From assembly GCA_029547805.1 (NCBI GenBank), contig JAKPOP010000027.1:101739-165738 (forward strand): a stretch of DNA of 64,000 nt, written 5' to 3'. The notes under the pieces are model-generated. The model was given only the letters and a program-made list of their open reading frames with translations, was not told the origin of the DNA and ran no database searches. Each line of letters begins with the position of its first letter. Within the stretch, counting starts at the first letter, position 1. Of this stretch, positions 44,701-50,690 are shown piece after piece. The position numbers were made by a program, and so were the translations under genes. The stretch comes from Deltaproteobacteria bacterium. GTDB lineage: Bacteria > Myxococcota_A > UBA9042 > DTJE01.

Positions 44701-45648
44701 TGCCCGGACCCGCCGAACCCGCTCAACCTCTGCCGGTTCTACGTCTGCCGGGAGCCCGCGGGGCAGTGCGCGCTGATCGACAACGACTGCAATGATGGCA
44801 CCGCCTGCACGGACGACTCCTGCGTGCCCTTGACCGGGGAGTGCCGCTACACGCGGAACGCCTCCTGCCAGGCGTGCACCTCCGATGCCCAGTGCAACGA
44901 CGGCAACCTCTGCACCGGGGACTTCTGCGTCACGGTCAGCGGCGTTCAGTTCTGCGCCTTCCTGCCCCGGGACTGCGACGACGGCGTCACGTGCACCACG
45001 GACGCCTGCGACCCCGGCACCGGGCAGTGCATCCATGATCCGAACTGCCCCGACGACGGCAACAAGTGCACGCTGGAGGAGTGCAACCCCATCACCAACG
45101 CCTGCTTCAGCACGCCGAAGGTCTGCGACGACAACGACCCCTGCACGGTGGACTCCTGCGACCAGGCGACGGGCCTGTGCGTGTTCCAGCGCATCCCGGG
45201 CTGCTGCCAGACCGCCGCGGACTGCAACGACGGCTTCGCCTGCACGATCGATGACTGCATTGCCGGGCAGTGCACGAACGACCCGAAGGTCTGCGACGAC
45301 GTGAACCCCTGCACCGAGGACGCCTGCAACCCCGCCAACGGGCAGTGCGTCTTCACGCCGATCCCCTACTGTTGCCGGAGTCCCCAGGACTGCGACGACC
45401 AGGACCTCTGCTCGATCGACGAGTGCAACTCCGAGACGAGGACCTGCGTCTACACGCCGGTTCCCTGCGTGGACTTCAACCCCTGCACGCGGGACTCCTG
45501 CGACAGCGCCACCGGACAGTGCCGCCACGACGAGATTCCGGGCTGCTGCCTCAACGACGCCCAGTGCGACGACGGCAACTACTGCACCCGGGACTTCTGC
45601 AACGACGGGAACTTCTGCTCCCACGACCCGATTCCCGGGTGCACCTGA
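35704..45648 (+). CDS. Giant cysteine-rich repeat lipoprotein (Dicty_CTDC-like repeats)
   Basis: This 3,314-residue protein has a lipoprotein signal with lipobox MAAC (about residues 18-22) and then an acidic Asp/Pro/Gly linker to about residue 90. By my count about 117 units of roughly 24-25 residues follow, filling the rest. The consensus unit is C-DDG-N-P-C-T-x-D-x-C-D-P-x-TG-x-C-x-x-x-P, four cysteines each. This matches the Dicty_CTDC (slime mold) repeat, also common in myxobacterial surface proteins. The frame is uninterrupted and no C-terminal anchor or sorting domain is visible, so the N-terminal lipid holds it. The Asp-rich loops could bind calcium and the cysteines form disulfides, giving a long stiff fibre. 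GAGGAGG precedes the ATG. Role (adhesin, surface layer, predation) is inference. Confidence 0.92.
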   Translation: MEPRCRRYALMALLTLSMAACGGGGSHPPDFGFEDAPDEGADLVTPDLPRDVPEDGTRDLGSDEGKDAPDVRDVPDVAPDPGDTGPDVVTCEVDGDCPDDPVNQCLVGRCEARRCTLAPRDCNDGLDCTYDEACDPDRPGGCNHIFLPNVPCQPCSSDDQCRSASSCDQNTCVECPKPGSTLDQFDCPETGKVCRHLPCANCEDQNPCTIDSCDSQGVVHHDPKPCTDYNPCTADSCNPQTGECVFTPISDCILCQVGDNTCNSPENNPSPKCLIGTCTGIPLENGSVPCGSGCPGGSVCDQASGLCQVNICRYTRNSCQDGDLCTSDRCDDTLGCVHECVCPECTQPGEDAPECNDGNLCTLDACIAVTPGSTCAEGANYCAYRPLSCDDDNPFTWDTCDPVVGCLHNLLPQECQFDEECQQVVGLCGDGICEGGTCRLEPRSCDDGDPCTMDDCASDRGCVYSPIPGGCGESICRSERDCDDGDPCTIDSCAADPLDPGKSYCHHRVDPCNDSNPCTTDYCQAGSGCVHITIPQCIGPVCRTDGDCEDASLCSFGKCNRQTGVCYQVPKNCDDGDQCTLDECNLANGQCRHSLDETKPNCVGCSTDKECEAANTNPCRTASCNRDTGYCRFEEKTCNDGDQCTADSCDQNTGNCRFQRIPGCFHCPNGVLDCPEPADCCRYAICDKSQDPQGVCVYEPLVCNSGNLCQTGQCNPATCKCEFGPRDCDDGNPCTTDECRIAVGCVNTPVICNDNNRCTNDSCDRATGQCVFTPRVCDDGDPCTEDYCSPTSGTCEARPYDCDDGNQCTFDTCIQGVGCSHTLNPFPPCGTGCQKDSDCNDSNACTTDRCDQSQTPSRCLFTVKDCEDADPCTLDYCNPATGQCEHRGQLCDDQDPCTIDWCDQSGNCRHTSAFPSDGNRCTQDSCDENCGGAIFLPYKNPDEPACANFRCTKDADCTIQGNRCATGKCNTATGVCSAQCVACNDNNPCTVDRCNPVTGQCQYLATICDDGNLCTRDTCDRNTGRCLFTPADCDDGDPCTIDFCNSTTGACQHELILCNDNDPCTKDQCDRTTGQCTYTLTPYDDNNRCTEDYCDRSTGQWVSVPIDCDDGNPCTQDLCDPRTGLCSYQVKACDDGNACTEDACSPLTGACVFLEKVCGEAPPCTTLACDSRTGLCVASPRNCDDGNACTDDFCDPNTNQCAHRVIDCADDNLCTEDTCDPARGCRHADRSLLCNDADPCTTDTCDPMVGCRHARITAPPQCPACTRDMECFDGNLCVQARCQEGACVYEPTTACEDLDLCTTNLCDGRTGSCVAIRKDCQDGLKCTQDLCNPVTGACYYQPVVCDDLNPCTVDQCDLNTGACGYVEATCSDGNPCTLDFCDPVLGCVHADASAACDDANPCTVDSCDLRTGECRHEAKACSTTDKCREAYCSPITGECETAPKSCDDRNACTADSCDPATGKCLHVAKSCDDGNCCTRDLCEASTGVCTHTPETCDDQNPCTLGTCNAQTCGCEYRAVNCDDGNPCTLDRCSPSSGGCVHDPMTCNDDNPNTLDLCVPEVGCVYRPTGTCTKNSDCNDQNACTTDTCSGSRCTWSNKACNDNNPCTVDWCSAVSGACQNTPVSCDDGDFCTVDSCDPVTGACRHVPRFCDDGTKCTTDACDPATGACVFTPLNCNDNDPCTRDECWTASGCVHLPVETDDGNLCTTDACDPVSGRVTHTPKNCNDGDPCTVDFCQAFNGECRNEPKDVDDGNACTVDLCDPQTGIVRHFGKDCSDNDPCTVDTCEPGSARCIHTPKPLDDGNRCTIDFCDPISGIVHHDPKPCNDGNPCTQDLCDEQTGDCYFPDVLVDDFNPCTIDSCDRATGLIRHDPVTCPADNDPCTDDICIPGLGGCGNVPKVVDDRNFCTLDWCDPTTGVVHHDPVDCFDENPCTADECDPARGCVHPEVNCDDGLGCTYDLCNPLTGACIHRQNPCDDGNECTSTECVEPEGVCTFAPKDCNDNDPCTIVDVCNTGTGACQYIIRDCTDEDACTVDFCDPADGTCRHTPRVCPGDPDDKCLVGWCNPPDGECRIVAKTDVGRECDDRNPCTVDSCDPATGACTHTPTGNCTPCASEEDPACDDGNACTLDRCDMVLGICYSVPVICDDGNLCTTESCDPAVGCVYVEKDCSDGNLCTVDLCDIYSGNCYYPPVNCDDGSVCTTDTCTPATGCEHVIRCQDTDPCTEDTCDFATGECLYPVKSCDDNNACTRDYCVVEAGVPVCHNDVISTCEDGDPCTIDYCNPGTGRCENPPECEDLDACTIDVCVTSGGVFERCEFQEKNCDDGNLCTLDLCDPASGACLHVPIDCDDANLCTLDSCDLATGQCVNQPRTCDDGDLCTDDYCYPLDGSCRTRPTVCDDRNPCTDDACVPGQGCVFTPVVPCTPCTEDAECADTDPCTDDVCNLGLGGRCTNEPKNCSDLNPCTADLCDPATGQCQNPALCVDGLNCTVDGCLPDGSGIVCVFTPIDCNDDNLCTIDACVEATGKCVREPVVCNDFLPCTLDACSPLIGCYTTDVTCNDGDPCTADSCNPANGDCVFTPLTCDDNNACTVDSCDANGCQHRPVTCDDGDLCTIDSCEPGIGCVFTPKVCDDGDPCSNDYCNPTDGGCYTRNKCDDGNACTQDLCDSNTGACLHLPPPSCDDRIACTVDSCNPVTGACVHDDSACIRCSATNPCPSDDNACTEDTCNLSLGYCTYGANRCEDPADPDNFCRQGTCNPATGECSPPTDVVCPDDGNPCTIETCERATGFCRSTYKDCDDGDLCTRDSCSLTTGQCVHEPITCAPNEDPCLENRCDPANGVCRPFDRNCDDGVLCTIDSCAPGVGCVHNDSTCTTCGPTRPCQGGNGCVLVECISGYCEARLKDCDDGDACTVDECNGETGECVTGPDPVDCDDGDPCTIDTCDPIDGCQHGAVNCDDGNPCTQDLCDNQGQCQHPPTVCDDGLACTTDSCDPAQGCVSEPIQCPDPPNPLNLCRFYVCREPAGQCALIDNDCNDGTACTDDSCVPLTGECRYTRNASCQACTSDAQCNDGNLCTGDFCVTVSGVQFCAFLPRDCDDGVTCTTDACDPGTGQCIHDPNCPDDGNKCTLEECNPITNACFSTPKVCDDNDPCTVDSCDQATGLCVFQRIPGCCQTAADCNDGFACTIDDCIAGQCTNDPKVCDDVNPCTEDACNPANGQCVFTPIPYCCRSPQDCDDQDLCSIDECNSETRTCVYTPVPCVDFNPCTRDSCDSATGQCRHDEIPGCCLNDAQCDDGNYCTRDFCNDGNFCSHDPIPGCT
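36060..45645. repeat. Tandem ~75-bp coding repeats of the giant gene
   Basis: DNA units of about 72-78 bp recur across this span, each carrying variants of tgcgacgacggcaa and ccctgcacg. Copies differ by substitutions and short insertions, so the array is old and diverged rather than freshly duplicated. A few units carry 8-12 extra residues with additional cysteines. Confidence 0.88.
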
Positions 45649-45739
45649 TCCGGTGGGGGCGAGGCATCCCGTTGCAGGTCGAACCGCCGCCCGGGTCGGG
45701 GCCGGGTCCGTCTGCTCCCCCAGGACCGACGTCTCGCGA

Positions 45740-45768
45740 TTGACGCCCTGGCGGGGCGGGAGTATATA
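45740..45768 (+). promoter_or_regulatory. Sigma70-type promoter of prs
   Basis: TTGACG (45740-45745), a 17-bp spacer and TATATA (45763-45768) lie 31 bp before the prs start at 45800. Confidence 0.62.
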
Positions 45769-45799
45769 GGCGCCGCCTGCCCCGCTCCGGGAGGACCCG

Positions 45800-46786
45800 A
45801 TGAATGCCGAGCTGATCCTCTTCTCCGGTTCCTCCCATCCGGAACTGGCCCAGCGGATCGCCGACCAGATGGGGCTTCCCCTGGGAAGGAGCCAGAGCCA
45901 CCGATTCTCCAACGAGAACGTGATGGTGCGCCTGGAGGACAACGTCCGGGAGAAGGACGTCTTCGTGATCCAGACCTCCAGCAGCCCGGTCAATGACCAC
46001 CTGGTGGAGCTCCTGATCTTCATCGATGCGATCAAGTACGCCAGCGCGGCGCGGATCACCGCGGTGCTCCCCTACTACCCCTACTGCCGGTCGGACAAGA
46101 AGGACGAGCCCCGGATCTCGGTGGCGGCCCGGCTGGTGGCGGACCTGCTCCAGACGGCCGGCGCCGACCGGGTCCTGTCGATGAACCTCCACTCGCCCCA
46201 GATCATGGGGTTCTTTCACATCCCGGTGGACCAGTTGCTGGCGGCGCCCATCTTCTTCGACCACTTCGATCGGACCCTGTTCCGGCAGAAGAGCCGGAAG
46301 AGCGAGTGGGTGCTGGTCTTCGGCGACGCGGGGGCGGCCAAGGCCTTCGCCTACTACGCCGACGAACTGGGGCTCCCGGTGGCGATCATGGACAAGGCCC
46401 GGACCGACCACTCGGAGCGCCCGGTGGTGCGCCAGGTCATCGGGGACGTCCGGAACAAGGCCTGCCTGATCGTGGACGACGAGATCACCTCCGGGGGGAC
46501 CCTCGTGGAGGCCGCGATCAAGTTGAAGGAGGTGGGCGCCCGGCGCATCCTGGCCGCCGCAGTGCACCCGGTCCTCTCGGGCAACGCCGTCGAGAAACTG
46601 GTCAAGTCGCCCATCGAGCGAGTGATCGTCGGCAATACCCTGCCGGTGCAGCACAAGATCCAGGCCCACCGGAAGCGCTTCGAGGTGCTGGACCTCTCGC
46701 CGCTGTTCGCGAAGGCCATCCGGTGCATCCATGACGGCACGTCGATGTCGGCCCTCTTCCCGCCGTCGGTGCGGCGCCGGGGTTGA
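45800..46786 (+). CDS. prs: Ribose-phosphate pyrophosphokinase (PRPP synthase)
   Basis: The 328-residue enzyme should make PRPP from ribose-5-phosphate and ATP. Family segments are present: SHRFSNENVMVRLEDNVREKDVFVIQ, RITAVLPYYPY, the signature-like region MNLHSPQIMGFFHIPVDQL near residue 130, and the PRPP loop LIVDDEITSGGTL near residue 225. It is divergent. The flexible loop reads DKARTDHSER in place of the usual DKRRP type, and Asn replaces Asp in the signature (NLHS for DLHS). It may belong to a variant class or have altered control. GGGAGG precedes the ATG. thiI follows 28 bp later. Confidence 0.87.
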   Translation: MNAELILFSGSSHPELAQRIADQMGLPLGRSQSHRFSNENVMVRLEDNVREKDVFVIQTSSSPVNDHLVELLIFIDAIKYASAARITAVLPYYPYCRSDKKDEPRISVAARLVADLLQTAGADRVLSMNLHSPQIMGFFHIPVDQLLAAPIFFDHFDRTLFRQKSRKSEWVLVFGDAGAAKAFAYYADELGLPVAIMDKARTDHSERPVVRQVIGDVRNKACLIVDDEITSGGTLVEAAIKLKEVGARRILAAAVHPVLSGNAVEKLVKSPIERVIVGNTLPVQHKIQAHRKRFEVLDLSPLFAKAIRCIHDGTSMSALFPPSVRRRG

Positions 46787-46814
46787 CGGGCCGCCTTCGG
46801 GAGCGCTTCCGACC

Positions 46815-48026
46815 ATGACCACCAACGTGATCGCCGTGCGGTTCGGGGAGGTGTTCCTCAAGGGAGGCAAGCGGGCCTGGTTCACGAAGCGCCTCCGGGA
46901 GTCCCTGGAACGGCAGGTCCGCCGGGCCGGGGACTGGCGGGTCCGGGAACTGCACGACCAGTTCCTGGTGGTCCACGGCGGGTCCCGGGGCCTCCAGGAC
47001 CTCCGGGACTTCGAGATCACCGACTCGTTGCGACAGGCGCTCCAGAGGACCTTCGGGGTGGCGTCCTGGTACCCGGGCCGCCTGGTCTCCCGGGAGATCG
47101 GGGACCTGGAGCGGGAGGTGGCCTCCCTCGTGGAGACCCACGTGGCCGGGAGGGCCTCCTTCAAGGTCGAGTCGAGCCGGGCCGACAAGGAGTATCCGCT
47201 GGACTCGATGGCCCTGAACCGACGCCTGGGGGCGGTGATCTTCCAGCGGTGCCAGGTGCCGGTGCGGCTTCAGGACCCGGAGGTGGTGGTCCGGGTCCAC
47301 ATCCTGCCCCAGGGGGCCCTGATCTCCGTCGGGTCCGAGAAGGGGCCCGGAGGACTCCCGGTGGGGACCGCCGGCCGGGTGCTGCTGCTCCTCTCGGGAG
47401 GGATCGACTCCCCGGTGGCGGGCTGGCAGATGTTGCGCCGGGGGTGCGACCTCGACGCGGTGCACTTCGAGGCGGCTCCCTGGACCCGCCCCGAGGCCCG
47501 GGACAAGGTCCGGGTGCTGTCGGAGTTCCTGGCGTCCTTCCAGCAGGGGATGCGCCTCTTCGTGGTTCCCTTCGGGGCGGTCCAGGCCCACCTCCGGGAC
47601 CATGCCCCCGGGCCGCTGCTGGTGGTGCTCTACCGGCGCATGATGATGCGGATCGCCAGCCGGCTGGCCCGCCGGACCGGTGCCCTGGCGCTGGCCACCG
47701 GGGAAAACCTGGCCCAGGTGGCCAGCCAGACCCTGCCAAATCTGGCCGTGATCGAAGAGGCCGCCGAACTGCCGGTCCTGCGCCCGTTGCTGGCCTTCGA
47801 CAAGCAGGAGACGATGACCCTGGCCCGGCGCATCGGGACCTACGAGACATCCATTCTGCCTTACGACGACTGCTGCAGCCTCTTCGTGCCTCCGCATCCC
47901 GAGACGGCCGCCGGCGCGGATCGGGTCCGGGCGGTGGAGGCACAGGCGGACCTGGCCCCCTGGGTGGATCAGGCGGTCGGCGCCACCGAGGAGATCTGCC
48001 TGGGGGAGACCGTCACGGCTCGATGA
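46815..48026 (+). CDS. thiI: tRNA 4-thiouridine synthase (ThiI family)
   Basis: This is a 403-residue protein with the ThiI order. A ferredoxin-like/THUMP region comes first (about 1-170; RFGEVFLKGGKR, FKVESSRADKEYPLDS), then the PP-loop ATPase with LLSGGIDSPVAGWQM near 195, LYRRMMMRIASRLA, and ATGENLAQVASQTLPNL near 295. No rhodanese domain follows, so it is the short form, which needs another sulfur donor. It thiolates U8 of tRNA and may supply sulfur for thiamine. The ATG at 46815 follows GGGAG; the frame is open further upstream. Its last 14 bases overlap the convergent lipoprotein gene. Confidence 0.92.
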   Translation: MTTNVIAVRFGEVFLKGGKRAWFTKRLRESLERQVRRAGDWRVRELHDQFLVVHGGSRGLQDLRDFEITDSLRQALQRTFGVASWYPGRLVSREIGDLEREVASLVETHVAGRASFKVESSRADKEYPLDSMALNRRLGAVIFQRCQVPVRLQDPEVVVRVHILPQGALISVGSEKGPGGLPVGTAGRVLLLLSGGIDSPVAGWQMLRRGCDLDAVHFEAAPWTRPEARDKVRVLSEFLASFQQGMRLFVVPFGAVQAHLRDHAPGPLLVVLYRRMMMRIASRLARRTGALALATGENLAQVASQTLPNLAVIEEAAELPVLRPLLAFDKQETMTLARRIGTYETSILPYDDCCSLFVPPHPETAAGADRVRAVEAQADLAPWVDQAVGATEEICLGETVTAR

Positions 48027-48999
48027 CCGCGGTGCCGTCCTTCGGGATCGCGGCGGCGGATCCCTGGACCTGGGCCTCACTGCGAGTCGGCGAGACCTTG
48101 CGGACCCGGAAGGTCACGCCACCGACCCGCCCGGTGGCGCCGACCCGGACCCCGTCCTCGGAGCCGACGTTGAGCAGGATCACCGCGCCCCCGTCCCGAT
48201 CGATGACCGACAGGACCCGGGCCCGGATGCCCTGGGCGGGAGCCTCGCTGGCCTCGCAGCGACCGGTGGACTCGTTGCACTGTTGACCCGAGGGACAACG
48301 GGCGGGACAGCGGGCCCTTGCGGGGGGAGGGGAGACCTCCCGGGGTGGCCGGGAGGCCCGGACGCACTGGCGGGAGTCCTCGTCGCAGGTCATCCCGGAG
48401 CGGCACCCGCCGGGGCAGGCCTCGACACACCGGCCGTCCTCGCAGACCTGGCCCCGGTCACACCGGGGGCGGCACTCCAGGGCCACGCAGGTCCCGCCTC
48501 GGCAGACCTGCCCCGGGGCACAGCAGCCCGCGGGAGGACAACAGGTGGAACCCGGGCCGCAGGCGGCGCAGGGGTCCTGGGGGTCCACCCGGGCCTCGAC
48601 CAGATAGCCGGCCTTGCCCTTCCGGGAGGCGATGCGGAAGAAGTAGTGCTGCTCCGCCGTGACGTCGAAGGTGAACACGTAGTCCCGCTGTCCCGGAACG
48701 ATCTGGCGGCTCTGGAGGGTGTTCCCCGCAAAGTCGAAGAGGGTGATGTCCCCCTGGACCCCGTGGGGCTTGTAGGGGTCGCCGATGCTGATCGTGACGG
48801 TGGCCCTGCCTCCCTGGAAGTGGCTGAAGTCCTTCCAGTCGACCGGGTCGTTGCCGGCGTCGATCGTGTCCTTGACCAGCACGCCGGTGCTGATCCGGAA
48901 GGCGCCGGGGCGCTCTCCATCGACATCGGGCGCGGCCTTTCCGCAGGACGCCAGCACAAGGCCGATTCCGAGGGCGAGGTTCAGGAGCCGGTGTGTCAT
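48013..48999 (-). CDS. Cysteine-rich lipoprotein coupled to pyrG
   Basis: The 328-residue lipoprotein has lipobox LASC. Region 1 (about 20-140) is a beta-sandwich-like domain with SHFQGGRATVTISIG and YVFTFDVTAEQHYFFRIA, resembling extracellular pre-peptidase-type domains. Region 2 (about 140-245) is densely cysteine-rich (CCPPAGCCAPGQVC, CRPRCDRGQVCEDGRC), like small EGF-type knots. Region 3 is a small barrel (IRARVLSVIDRDGG, VGATGRVGGVTF). It is probably an envelope protein of unknown role. The start overlaps the pyrG stop codon (ATGA), so a surface lipoprotein is translationally coupled to CTP synthase. Its 3' end overlaps thiI. Confidence 0.78.
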   Translation of the reverse strand: MTHRLLNLALGIGLVLASCGKAAPDVDGERPGAFRISTGVLVKDTIDAGNDPVDWKDFSHFQGGRATVTISIGDPYKPHGVQGDITLFDFAGNTLQSRQIVPGQRDYVFTFDVTAEQHYFFRIASRKGKAGYLVEARVDPQDPCAACGPGSTCCPPAGCCAPGQVCRGGTCVALECRPRCDRGQVCEDGRCVEACPGGCRSGMTCDEDSRQCVRASRPPREVSPPPARARCPARCPSGQQCNESTGRCEASEAPAQGIRARVLSVIDRDGGAVILLNVGSEDGVRVGATGRVGGVTFRVRKVSPTRSEAQVQGSAAAIPKDGTAVIEP

Positions 49000-50666
49000 G
49001 TCTCCTCCTTTCCGGGCGCTGGATGGCCCGACGTCCGGGCTCGCTGCATGGCCGCCCGGACGAATTCGGCGAACAGGGGATGGGGGCTCAGGGGCCGGGA
49101 CTTGTACTCGGGATGGAACTGGCAGGCCACGAAGAACGGGTGATCGGGGATCTCGATGATCTCCACGAGCCCCTGACGGCCGTCGGGCAGCGGGTCGCTC
49201 CCCTCGGCCAGGGGGCCCCGGTGGATCCCTGTGACCCGGAATCCCCGTTCCAGCAGCGACCCGATCCGGGAGTTGATCACCTCGTACCGGTGCCGATGGC
49301 GCTCGTGGATCACCCCGGCGCGATAGATGCGCCGGGCCAGGCTGCCCTCCTCGATCTCGCACTCGTAGGACCCGAGGCGCATCGTGGCGCCCTTCCGGTC
49401 CTGCTCCCGCTGGCCCGGCAGGAAGTCCACCACCGGGTGGGGCGTCTCGGGGTCGAACTCGGTGCTGTTGGCCCCCTGCATCCCGCAGACGTTTCGGGCG
49501 AACTCGATCGTGGCCAGTTGGAGCCCCAGGCAGATGCCCAGGAACGGGATGCCCTGGGTCCGGGCACACGAAATCCCCCGGATCTTGCCCTCGACGCCCC
49601 GCCTGCCGAAACCTCCGGGGACCAGCACGCCGTGCATGCCCGCCAGCAGGGCTGCCGGGTCGGGACTCTTCTCCAGGTCCTCGGCCTCCAGGAACTGGAG
49701 ACGGACATGGCATCCAGCCGCGAGACCCCCGTGGAAGAGGGCCTCGTTGAGCGACTTGTAGGACTCCTGGAGGTCCACATACTTGCCGATGATCGCGATG
49801 ATGACCTCGGGCCCCGGGGCCTTCATCCGTTCCTGGAGGCGCTGCCACGGGGAGAGGTCCGCGTCCCGGGACCAGATGTTCATCTGGTCCACCAGCCGCT
49901 GGTCGAGCCCCTCCTGGTGGAAGCGCAGAGGGATCTCGTAGACCGAGTCGGCGTCCTCGGCGGCGATGACGTTCTCCGGGGGGACGTTGCAGAAGAGGCT
50001 GATCTTCCGCTTGACCTCCGGGGGCATGGGCCGCTCCGATCGGCAGATCAGCAGGTCCGGCTGGATGCCGATGGTCCGCAATGCCATCACGCTGTGCTGG
50101 GTCGGCTTCGTCTTCAACTCGCCGGCAGTCCGGATGTAGGGCACGTAGGTGACATGGACGCAGGCCACGTGCTCCCGGCCCATCTCCAACCGGATCTGCC
50201 GGACGGTCTCCAGGAAGGGCTGGCTCTCGATGTCCCCGACGGTCCCCCCGACCTCCACGATGCAGAGGTCCGTATGCTCCGAGGCCAGCTGGATCCGCCG
50301 GCGGATCTCGTCGGTGATGTGGGGGATCACCTGCACGGTCCCCCCGAGGAAGTCGCCCCGGCGCTCCTGCTCCAGCACGTGGGCGTAGATCTGCCCCGAG
50401 GTGACGTTGTTCTGGCGGGTCATGGTCGCCCCGGTAAACCGCTCGTAGTGGCCGAGGTCCAGGTCGGTCTCGGCCCCGTCATCGAGCACGTAAACCTCCC
50501 CATGTTGGAACGGGCTCATGGTGCCCGGATCCACATTCAGGTACGGGTCGAATTTTTGGAGCGTGACCTTCAGCCCACGGTTCTCGAGCAGCGTGCCCAA
50601 CGATGCCGCGGTGAGTCCCTTGCCCAACGAACTGATCACCCCGCCTGTGACAAAGATGTATTTCAT
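48996..50666 (-). CDS. pyrG: CTP synthase (possible chimera of two genomes)
   Basis: This 556-residue enzyme makes CTP from UTP, ATP and glutamine. The synthetase domain (about 1-265) has GGVISSLGKGL at 8-18 (P-loop type) and the FDPYLNVDPGTM and EVGGTVGDIES segments. The glutamine amidotransferase domain (about 285-540) has FLGICLGLQ with the nucleophile Cys and HPEYKSRP with the catalytic His. All parts are intact. However, 16 of the first 77 codons end in A or T, then the next about 55 codons end only in G or C. The 5' part fits the kdsB side and the rest the left genome. It would follow kdsB by 24 bp in one operon and precede the Cys-rich lipoprotein in the other. Confidence 0.94.
   Translation of the reverse strand: MKYIFVTGGVISSLGKGLTAASLGTLLENRGLKVTLQKFDPYLNVDPGTMSPFQHGEVYVLDDGAETDLDLGHYERFTGATMTRQNNVTSGQIYAHVLEQERRGDFLGGTVQVIPHITDEIRRRIQLASEHTDLCIVEVGGTVGDIESQPFLETVRQIRLEMGREHVACVHVTYVPYIRTAGELKTKPTQHSVMALRTIGIQPDLLICRSERPMPPEVKRKISLFCNVPPENVIAAEDADSVYEIPLRFHQEGLDQRLVDQMNIWSRDADLSPWQRLQERMKAPGPEVIIAIIGKYVDLQESYKSLNEALFHGGLAAGCHVRLQFLEAEDLEKSPDPAALLAGMHGVLVPGGFGRRGVEGKIRGISCARTQGIPFLGICLGLQLATIEFARNVCGMQGANSTEFDPETPHPVVDFLPGQREQDRKGATMRLGSYECEIEEGSLARRIYRAGVIHERHRHRYEVINSRIGSLLERGFRVTGIHRGPLAEGSDPLPDGRQGLVEIIEIPDHPFFVACQFHPEYKSRPLSPHPLFAEFVRAAMQRARTSGHPAPGKEET
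50380..50490. other. Probable chimeric junction inside pyrG
   Basis: Codon bias changes abruptly around codon 77 of pyrG (50436-50438, TTT on the coding strand). The surrounding residues (VLDDGAETDLDLGHYERF) are among the most conserved in CTP synthase, so two unrelated genomes could share nearly identical bases here. On the left nearly every third codon base is G or C; on the right it is mixed. Confidence 0.68.
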
Positions 50667-50690
50667 GCCTGAGAAATCGGTCCTGGTCCC

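Noticed and set aside
36060-45645. Regular repeats that might be a CRISPR array
   Set aside because: They are an open reading frame with codon-level conservation, unit length about 75 bp, no constant repeat/variable spacer structure, and no cas genes.
35584-46059. A 3,491-codon open frame antisense to the giant lipoprotein gene
   Set aside because: It is the shadow of the repeat codons: the repeated tgc, gac and acg codons give no stops when read backwards. Its protein is a monotonous Val/Ala/Gly/Arg repeat with no ribosome site or signal, while the plus frame has a lipobox and conserved repeats.
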